Part shown: positions 7,227 through 13,133 of the stretch, piece by piece
Numbering within the stretch: position 1 is the first letter of the stretch
Layout: each line of letters starts with the position of its first letter
NCBI GenBank assembly: GCA_030740295.1
Contig: JASLXP010001070.1
Span: 1 to 14,706 of the forward strand
Source: Planctomycetota bacterium
Lineage (GTDB): Bacteria > Planctomycetota > PUPC01 > JACPCR01
Direction: 5' to 3'
DNA: 14,706 nucleotides
Notes under the pieces: generated by a model
Told to the model about the DNA's origin: nothing
The model's database searches: none
The model's input: the letters and a program-made list of their open reading frames with translations, nothing else
Made by a program: the position numbers and the translations under genes

Positions 7227-8369
7227 TCAGTGATAGGAACCGTATTTCCTGCAGGCCTCAAAATAGGCGACGATGTTTTCCATGGGAGTGCCTTCCCGGA
7301 AGCTGTCTGAACTGCCGATGATGAAACCGCCTCCGGGCTTGGCGATCGCCATCGCATCACGCACGGTCTGTTCCACCAGTTCGGTGGAGCCGTGTTTGAC
7401 CACATAGAGCAGGTCCACGTAGCCCTTGAGGGTTGTCGTCCGGCCGATGGTCTCCTTGGCCCGTGCCAGATTAAAATCTCCGACCGGTGCCGGAGTGCAT
7501 GTTTCCAGCACATCTACATCAGCATCTGCGATCATCTCCATGCTGTCGTCGAGCTTCCCGTCGTCGTAGTAATCGTAATAGGCTCCGTAACAGTGGGTCA
7601 GTACCACATGATCCCGGATCTGAGGAACGAAGACTTCCGAAAAGATGGCCGGTGACCAGCCGGCCGACAGGGAATTGAAATACCAGCTCCCAAAGATGAT
7701 TTCCGCTCCGCCCTTCAAAGCGGCGCTGACCTGGGCCAGTGATCTCCGATGGAAGATTCCGAGGAGTTCGTCAAAGAAAGGACGGTTGTCGTAATAGTCC
7801 GTCATCAGGTCGAGCATGCTGCGCGCGTAGCCTGCGTTGTGGTCCAGAGCGCTGCGGATGCAGACCATCACCACTCCCCGGTCCCCGACTTTCTTCCGGC
7901 ACTCGTGCAGAAAATCGAAGTTGGTGTTGACCTCATGGAGGATGTACTTCAAGGCCGGCAGGTCATCAGGTCCTTTGACCAGATAGTCGGTCTTAACAGG
8001 ATTCGGTGAAACTCCATAACGCCGGCCGGCAGGCGGGATCATGGTCCGGTCCGAGATGTCCCCTGCCGGCGTACGAAAGGTCCGCTCAACGATGACAAGC
8101 TGGCCATCTGCGTATTTTTTCTGATCGACGCTCACCTCAGGCAGATCGTACTCATCCGGATAGCTTTCGAGAGTGTTCGGCGTGCCATCGCCAACGATGG
8201 CCATCACGTCCATGTCCGGCAGCCTCTCGAAATGTGTGTCGAGGCTAGCATCGCCAAACTCGGCTTTGAGCCAGGCCGCAACCCGCGGCGAGACAGGCAC
8301 CCGGTCTGGCTCTTCGTGCCTAATGGTGGCAAGTATCCTTTCCCGTCCGGTCATTTCAGCTTTTGACAT
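7227..8369 (-). CDS. Divergent uroporphyrinogen decarboxylase family protein
   Basis: This is a 380-residue protein starting at the ATG at 8369 (MSKAEMTGRERILATIRHEE). The frame is open further to a TTG at 8429, but that extension lacks family similarity. No strong ribosome site is visible; a second ATG at 8354 is possible. The N-terminal ERILATIRHEEPDRVPV block, the long helical middle and the C-terminal GGGFIIGSSDSF..GTPMENI block place it in the UROD fold. It is clearly a different subfamily from the neighbour at 6107-7198. The metal motif reads H259-C260-Y-G where H-x-C-G is usual, so the cysteine is shifted by one position. E289-T-C291 follows where the DVLNP segment normally lies. The substrate is unknown. 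Genes of this type are often multiplied in polysaccharide-degrading environmental bacteria, but a role in glycan use here is only inferred from the neighbours. Confidence 0.8.
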   Translation of the reverse strand: MSKAEMTGRERILATIRHEEPDRVPVSPRVAAWLKAEFGDASLDTHFERLPDMDVMAIVGDGTPNTLESYPDEYDLPEVSVDQKKYADGQLVIVERTFRTPAGDISDRTMIPPAGRRYGVSPNPVKTDYLVKGPDDLPALKYILHEVNTNFDFLHECRKKVGDRGVVMVCIRSALDHNAGYARSMLDLMTDYYDNRPFFDELLGIFHRRSLAQVSAALKGGAEIIFGSWYFNSLSAGWSPAIFSEVFVPQIRDHVVLTHCYGAYYDYYDDGKLDDSMEMIADADVDVLETCTPAPVGDFNLARAKETIGRTTTLKGYVDLLYVVKHGSTELVEQTVRDAMAIAKPGGGFIIGSSDSFREGTPMENIVAYFEACRKYGSYH

Positions 8370-8475
8370 TATCGGTAGTGATTTTTCATGAAGAGAGATA
8401 AGTGGTCGCGATCCTGACGAGCCGGTCAAGACGGGAGAGTTTATACGGATCTGAGAAACAGGAGTTCTCTTGTTT

Positions 8476-8650
8476 CAGGGGCGAAGCCCCGTCAATTTGC
8501 CTAGCCCAGCCCAACGGGCTGGGTTCAGAGAAGGATTGCCATTCAGGGGCAACGCCCCGGCCATTTGCGGCAGGTCAGTGCTGCAAATGGTCGGGGCGTT
8601 GCCCCTTTGGTTATCCTTCATTGCTTCCCGGCCCGCTGGGCTGGGCTAGG
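8476..8650. repeat. Nested palindromic repeat element between two genes
   Basis: This non-coding stretch has two levels of symmetry. A long imperfect inverted repeat joins 8500-8568 with 8583-8650: the outer ends are CCTAGCCCAGCCC and GGGCTGGGCTAGG, the inner ends CCATTTGC and GCAAATGG, with a 14-base loop. Inside sit short hairpins of one design: GGGGC-GAA-GCCCC (8478-8490), GGGGC-AAC-GCCCC (8546-8558), GGGGC-GTT-GCCCC (8593-8605) and CCCAGCCC-AAC-GGGCTGGG (8505-8523). The segment at 8476-8500 is a degenerate direct copy of 8544-8568. This fits a REP/BIME-like or MITE-like dispersed element. It could also end transcription from the heparinase-like gene. No transposase is present. Confidence 0.75.
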
Positions 8651-8687
8651 AGATCGATTGTTGATCCAATAGTGGTTGCGCCGAGAC

Positions 8688-11600
8688 TTACCGCGACGGT
8701 TCCCACGCGAAAAGATCTACGTTCATCGATCCGCCCAGTTGCTCCATGCGAAGCGTGTGCTTGCCGGGGGGCAGGCTGACGCGCACGGGTTTGCCGGCCG
8801 CATCGACCACGCGGAAGTAACGCCAGTCGTCGCTCGTGCGACACCAACCGCCGGTGCTGGCAAAGCTCGATACATCCGCCTTCGGCGCGAGTGGACGTCC
8901 GTCCAGTGTGATCGATCGAAGGATCGCATCGTAAACGCTGGCTCCGCGCACGAGCAGCGTGTAATCGCCGGCCCTCGGCACGGTGAAGGTCCACTCGGCC
9001 CATTGGCCTTCCGTGTCCCAGCAGCAGTGCGCGATCTCCTGTGACGCGGCGACCTTCTTCATGAGCCGGCCCTTGACCTCGCCCTCGGCCGCTGGTTTCT
9101 CCGCCTCGACCACGAGGCTCCCGTCCACAGGTTTAAAGCCCTTGGGCAGCGCGACCGCGGCCCCGGTCGTCACACCGATACCTTCAAGCTGCAGGCCCTT
9201 GAACTGGCCCTTGCCGGAGATCGTGATTGGGTACGTGCCCTCAGTCAGCCACATATTCGCGGTCGACTTGCCAGACGCCCCGAACGTCACCTCGCGCTTG
9301 CCCACGCGCACGCGCGGCGCCGGCCCGGCCCCGGCGTGGAGTGCAATGCGGTAGCGGTCGCTGCGGGGCAACTCGACCACGCCCCACCAATGGCGGAGCA
9401 CGTCGTCGGGCAGGCGCGTCTGGTAGCCGGCCAGCGTCGCCTGTTTGCCGTTCACCTCGAGCCGCGCGCCTGTGATTGGCCCGGATTTCAGCTCTGGCCG
9501 GTCAAGCCAGGCCATGTCCTTTGGTTCTCCACTCTTCAGCAGCGTCTTGCCTTGCCACCGAAGAAACGTTGCCTTGATCGCCATACAACGCTTTACGTTG
9601 CCGTCGCCATCGACCTCAATGGCCGCAACCTCACCGTCAGTCTCCAGGCCGGAACACTTGATCGTTCCTCCAGGCACGGGCAACGACACTCCCTGCCGGA
9701 ACACAGCAAGGTGTCGACGGTCGCCACAGGTGAGTTGCACGGCATGTACGCCGATGGCTTCGATTCGGTCGATTTTGGCCGCAGGCTCAGCGTCGTCTCC
9801 AAGCCGCTGGATTTGTATGGGCACGAGATAGTCGGTCTTCGTCACCGGGCCGTTAGGCGCCGCGTGGATGGTCCACTCGGGGAAGTATTTGCTCTTCGGT
9901 ACTGGATTCGTGCTGTAGCGGTTCACCGGCTCGACCGGGAAACCGGTCCTCACCTCGACCTTGGCGTCGGCCGGCAGTAAGACCGTGCCGCGTAGCGCTG
10001 CGCGGTCGCATGTGATCTCGAAGGAGTTCTCGCCGCCAAGCTTGATTGGCACAATCGCGTGCAGCAGCCAGTCCAGCTTGGCAGGCTTACCCGCGGCCAC
10101 GGCGTCGCGCAGGATCACGAACCCCGGCTTGATGAAGAGGATCTGCCGGTCGAATTGGTTCAGCTTGCCGCGGTATATCTCCGGATTCGCCCCATCGCCG
10201 ACCGTGTAGCCGTAGCCCGGGGAGTCGAAGTATGCGGCGATGCGGCCGTCTGCGCCGCGCTTGCGCACCGCTTGGCCCTTGCCGTCGACGAGCAGCGTGT
10301 TGTGCGCGAGCGTGGTCATCGAGTACGCCTTGAAATGCGGGCTGCCGTACCAATCGTAGTACCCGCCGTCGATAGCGAGCTTCTCGCCGTACGCGTTGAT
10401 CACAAAGTGATTCTGGTCCGGGTGCTGGTGCCCCGCATAGTACTTGCCGCTGTGCACGGCCACGGTAACGCCTTCGCGGCCGTCGACGAGCGACGTGTTG
10501 AAAACAGCCCAGCCAATGTACCGGTAATGGATCGACTGCGGCAGATCGACCGGCGGCTTGGGTGCAAGCCCGTCGACCACGTCTCGCGCGCCGCTGTACC
10601 ACAGCGCGTATGGGTCACGAGTGCGCACCGCGAGTTTGCGCACCCAGCCGGTCTGCGAGGGGCCGCGTACGCCGTGGTTGGGCATGCCGGTGTCGCCGAA
10701 CGCCACGCCCCACGCGCCCGGAGGCGCGCAGTACATGGGGAAGCGCGCGGTCTGGCTCAGCCACGGGTGCTTGTACATGTCTATGCCGCACACCGCGCGC
10801 ATCATGTCCGCGTACTGGACGATGAAGCTCAGGCCGTAGCCCCAATAAGCCAGGCCCTCGTTGTTGTCGCCCTGGTAGCCGAGGCAGCAGAGGAATCGGC
10901 CGATGTAGACCTGCCGCACACACTCGGCCCACTCCCAGGCCGCGTCGTGGTCGCCCGTGAGGGCGAGCCCGGCCATGGCCACGCCGAAGGCTCGCAGCCA
11001 CGCGTGGTTGTTCTCCGCAGTCAGGGCGAACGGCTTGAGCCGGGCCCAGAACTGGTTCGTGCGCTCGACGATGATCCGCTCGAGCGTCTGGCGCTCCGTG
11101 TCGGTCATGTGGTCCCGGCACACGTCATAACACGCGCACAGCCCGCGCAGCAGGTGGTGCGCGCCGATGTCGCCGCGGCTCATGCGGCTGCCGCCCTCGG
11201 GGTCCCACTTGCATGCCTCGAGCGCCATTTCCCCGGCCCACTGGATCATCTCCGTATCGCCGGTGAGCATGGCCCAGTGCGCCATGCGCTCGAGTCTGCG
11301 GCCGGTGCCGCCGGTGATGCGGCCGGCGACTTTGCCGTACCAATCGATCCAGGTAGGCCACCGCGGGTCGCCCGGCACGTGAGGCCCTGGGTGCGGCTGC
11401 ACGCCCTTGTCGTACTCCTGCCTGGATTTGCGCTTGAGCTGCGCTTTGCGCGCGTCGGAGGGATTGCCCTCGATGATCCGCGCATACTCGATCAGACGCG
11501 GCCGCGGCATGGCGATGATCGCTTCGCGCGACACGGGGGCTGTGTTGAACCTGTGAGCCTGTGGGAGCACATGAAGCCGCTGCGTCTGCGACCAGCCTTC

Positions 11601-12398
11601 GATCAATTCGTTGCCTGTCCACACGCGCCAATACCACATACCCGGCTCCAGCGGCTCAGCCGGCATGTAGAAGTTCCGCGCCACAGGGACGGTCACCGTT
11701 GCGCCGTTCGGAAAGGTTGGGTCCCGGGAATACTGGAGCTTCTGGTCCCCATCGTTTCCCTTCGGCCAATCGATGTGCGGCGGGTTGGCGTGGGAGACGC
11801 GGGTGCGCTCGGACAGCGAGCGCTTGAGGTGGCCAGTGTAGAGGCGGATGTTGTCGAACCAAACGGTCATGCGCGCCTTGGTGCGCCTTCCGAGATCGGG
11901 CTTGTCCCTGACGCGGCCGTAGAGCGAGATGCCGCTGAACACGAGACCGGGCCGAACCTTGTTGTTGCGCCACTCGCGCAGGGCGCAGAGCTGTACCTGC
12001 GCGCGACGCCACTCGCCAGAGAACTTGTCACTGTGCCAGAAGTGCTGCTTGCCCCCCACCTTGAAGATCATGCCGAGGTACGCACCCTCGTGCCCCTCCT
12101 CGATCTCCTCGCGATGGTCAAACTCGAGGATAAGGTTCTTCTGCAACTCGATGGGCCCCTTAACGAGCAGCGGACAGGACGACGACGGCCCCGGGCTGTC
12201 CACGCGCAGGCAGTGCCCTTTGCCATCCGGCCCGCTGTCTACGATCTGCGCTTTGACCTTGCCAAAACTCAAGTGCTCAGCGTATGACTTCAGGTCCGCG
12301 CCCTGCTCGAAATCAACCGACCAGATCTCGCCGGCTGAAACGACCCGCGCGGCGAAGAGCGCCACAACGCATACAGACAGGTCACGGACAGTGTGCAT
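8688..12398 (-). CDS. Heparinase II/III-like multidomain secreted protein (probable polysaccharide lyase)
   Basis: This 1236-residue protein is exported: MHTVRDLSVCVVALFAARVV starts a signal peptide with likely cleavage after SA-22. In order it has a beta-jelly-roll-like domain (about 24-190) and an Fn3-like DUF4962-type domain (about 205-290; YSRDPTFP, MWYWRVW, GWSQTQRLHV). An alpha/alpha toroid (about 295-600) and a heparinase II/III-type beta-sheet domain (about 625-840) follow, with extra beta regions and a C-terminal CBM6/35-like module (about 1095-1236; VVEAEKPA, GQWAEWTFTVPRAGDYTLLV). Candidate catalytic residues are H465 in NNHAW, Y518 in LAYWGYG and the H657-x-H659-P-D-Q-N-H cluster, followed by AIDGGYYDW and AHNTLLVDGKGQ, the family's hallmark. 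Family members cleave uronic-acid glycans by beta-elimination; the substrate here is unknown. GC is visibly higher than in neighbouring genes (78 % in bases 10921-10980). It may be transcribed with the TrpF-like gene 72 bp upstream. Confidence 0.85.
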   Translation of the reverse strand: MHTVRDLSVCVVALFAARVVSAGEIWSVDFEQGADLKSYAEHLSFGKVKAQIVDSGPDGKGHCLRVDSPGPSSSCPLLVKGPIELQKNLILEFDHREEIEEGHEGAYLGMIFKVGGKQHFWHSDKFSGEWRRAQVQLCALREWRNNKVRPGLVFSGISLYGRVRDKPDLGRRTKARMTVWFDNIRLYTGHLKRSLSERTRVSHANPPHIDWPKGNDGDQKLQYSRDPTFPNGATVTVPVARNFYMPAEPLEPGMWYWRVWTGNELIEGWSQTQRLHVLPQAHRFNTAPVSREAIIAMPRPRLIEYARIIEGNPSDARKAQLKRKSRQEYDKGVQPHPGPHVPGDPRWPTWIDWYGKVAGRITGGTGRRLERMAHWAMLTGDTEMIQWAGEMALEACKWDPEGGSRMSRGDIGAHHLLRGLCACYDVCRDHMTDTERQTLERIIVERTNQFWARLKPFALTAENNHAWLRAFGVAMAGLALTGDHDAAWEWAECVRQVYIGRFLCCLGYQGDNNEGLAYWGYGLSFIVQYADMMRAVCGIDMYKHPWLSQTARFPMYCAPPGAWGVAFGDTGMPNHGVRGPSQTGWVRKLAVRTRDPYALWYSGARDVVDGLAPKPPVDLPQSIHYRYIGWAVFNTSLVDGREGVTVAVHSGKYYAGHQHPDQNHFVINAYGEKLAIDGGYYDWYGSPHFKAYSMTTLAHNTLLVDGKGQAVRKRGADGRIAAYFDSPGYGYTVGDGANPEIYRGKLNQFDRQILFIKPGFVILRDAVAAGKPAKLDWLLHAIVPIKLGGENSFEITCDRAALRGTVLLPADAKVEVRTGFPVEPVNRYSTNPVPKSKYFPEWTIHAAPNGPVTKTDYLVPIQIQRLGDDAEPAAKIDRIEAIGVHAVQLTCGDRRHLAVFRQGVSLPVPGGTIKCSGLETDGEVAAIEVDGDGNVKRCMAIKATFLRWQGKTLLKSGEPKDMAWLDRPELKSGPITGARLEVNGKQATLAGYQTRLPDDVLRHWWGVVELPRSDRYRIALHAGAGPAPRVRVGKREVTFGASGKSTANMWLTEGTYPITISGKGQFKGLQLEGIGVTTGAAVALPKGFKPVDGSLVVEAEKPAAEGEVKGRLMKKVAASQEIAHCCWDTEGQWAEWTFTVPRAGDYTLLVRGASVYDAILRSITLDGRPLAPKADVSSFASTGGWCRTSDDWRYFRVVDAAGKPVRVSLPPGKHTLRMEQLGGSMNVDLFAWEPSR

Positions 12399-12404
12399 GT
12401 TTCG

Positions 12405-12412
12405 CTTTCCTC
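12405..12412 (-). promoter_or_regulatory. Ribosome binding site of the heparinase-like gene
   Basis: GAGGAAAG on the minus strand lies about seven to nine bases before the ATG at 12398. It selects that start over the in-frame codon at 12452, which would put an unlikely charged extension before the signal peptide. Confidence 0.65.
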
Positions 12413-12430
12413 GCGATCGAGTGGCAGGTC

Positions 12431-12451
12431 TGGCATTACATGGCAATGCCA
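12431..12451. promoter_or_regulatory. Perfect dyad between the TrpF-like and heparinase-like genes
   Basis: TGGCATT (12431-12437) and AATGCCA (12445-12451) form a perfect 7-bp inverted repeat around ACATGGC. It lies 32 bases upstream of the heparinase-like start codon, inside the 72-bp gap. The position suits a repressor operator; a weak mRNA hairpin is the alternative. No regulator gene is in the window. Confidence 0.4.
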
Positions 12452-12470
12452 TCCTACCACAGAATGCCCA

Positions 12471-13133
12471 TTAGATTCTTGTCCGGACCTGGTGTGCTTC
12501 TTTGATGAAAGCGGACGCTTTCTCCTTTGAAAAACCACCATCCACGTTTTCAACACCAGTGTGGGAATCTACACCCCACGGCCGAACCGTTCGAATCGCG
12601 TCAGCCACATTTTCTGGAGTAAGCCCGCCGGCAAGGATGACTGGTCGGGTAATCTCTTGGACCAGTCGCCGGCTGATCTCCCAATCGTGCGTCTTGCCTG
12701 TTGCGCCGGTCTTGCCGGTGGATGGATCGCAGGTGTCCAGGAGGAATGCATCTGCCCTTTCCTGCCAGTCATCTGCTTCATCGATGGCGCTCTCGTCCCT
12801 CATGATGATGCTCTTGATGATCTTGATGCCGGGCCGGAGATTGCGGAGCCGTGCTACTTCAGACTGTTCAATCTCCCCGTGCAATTGAATGATCCGGACG
12901 CCGAGGTAATCACAAAGGTCGGCGGCTTCCAGACCGGTCTCGAGGTAAGTGATCAGAGTGGGCGCGGCAAACGGTGGAAGGTGATTGATGATGTCTTTAG
13001 CGCCCTCATCATCGAGCCCGTTGTGGGGGCCGTTGGGAAGCCTCAATGTAAAACCAAGCGAATCTGCGCCAGCATCGATTGCTGCAAGGGCATCTTCGAG
13101 CGTTGAGATTCCAGCGAGTTGAATGCGCATCAT
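12471..13133 (-). CDS. Phosphoribosylanthranilate isomerase (TrpF)-like protein lacking the catalytic cysteine
   Basis: This 220-residue protein has the usual TrpF length. Its ATG overlaps the upstream stop codon (ATGA, 13133-13130), with AGGA just before it, so I chose this start over the longer open frame to 13313. Family marks are GISTLEDALAAIDAGADSLG (8-27), IQLHG (82-86), LLDT (131-134, with D133 at the catalytic Asp position), TGKTHDW (145-151), AGGLTPENV (168-176) and RPWGVDSHTGVE (184-195). Two key positions differ. The strand-1 motif KICGI reads QLAGI, so the catalytic Cys is Ala7. The K-S-P-R loop that holds anthranilate's carboxylate reads NGPHNGL. TrpF isomerises phosphoribosylanthranilate in tryptophan synthesis, but this protein probably does another job or is inactive. 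No other trp gene is nearby. It is coupled to the GT-C glycosyltransferase. Confidence 0.8.
   Translation of the reverse strand: MMRIQLAGISTLEDALAAIDAGADSLGFTLRLPNGPHNGLDDEGAKDIINHLPPFAAPTLITYLETGLEAADLCDYLGVRIIQLHGEIEQSEVARLRNLRPGIKIIKSIIMRDESAIDEADDWQERADAFLLDTCDPSTGKTGATGKTHDWEISRRLVQEITRPVILAGGLTPENVADAIRTVRPWGVDSHTGVENVDGGFSKEKASAFIKEAHQVRTRI

Noticed and set aside
8370..8392. Six-codon leader peptide (MKNHYR) whose stop overlaps the second UROD start as TAATG
   Set aside because: There is no ribosome binding site before its ATG, and a frame this short is expected by chance.
8476..8650. Insertion sequence ends
   Set aside because: The inverted repeats enclose only a 14-base loop, no transposase frame is present, and no target-site duplication is evident, so it is at most a non-autonomous element.
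10059..12287. A 742-codon open frame on the plus strand opposite the heparinase-like gene
   Set aside because: It is antisense to a gene with clear domains, its translation is a low-complexity mix rich in Arg, Val, Ala and His, and it exists because the sense strand is GC-rich at third positions.
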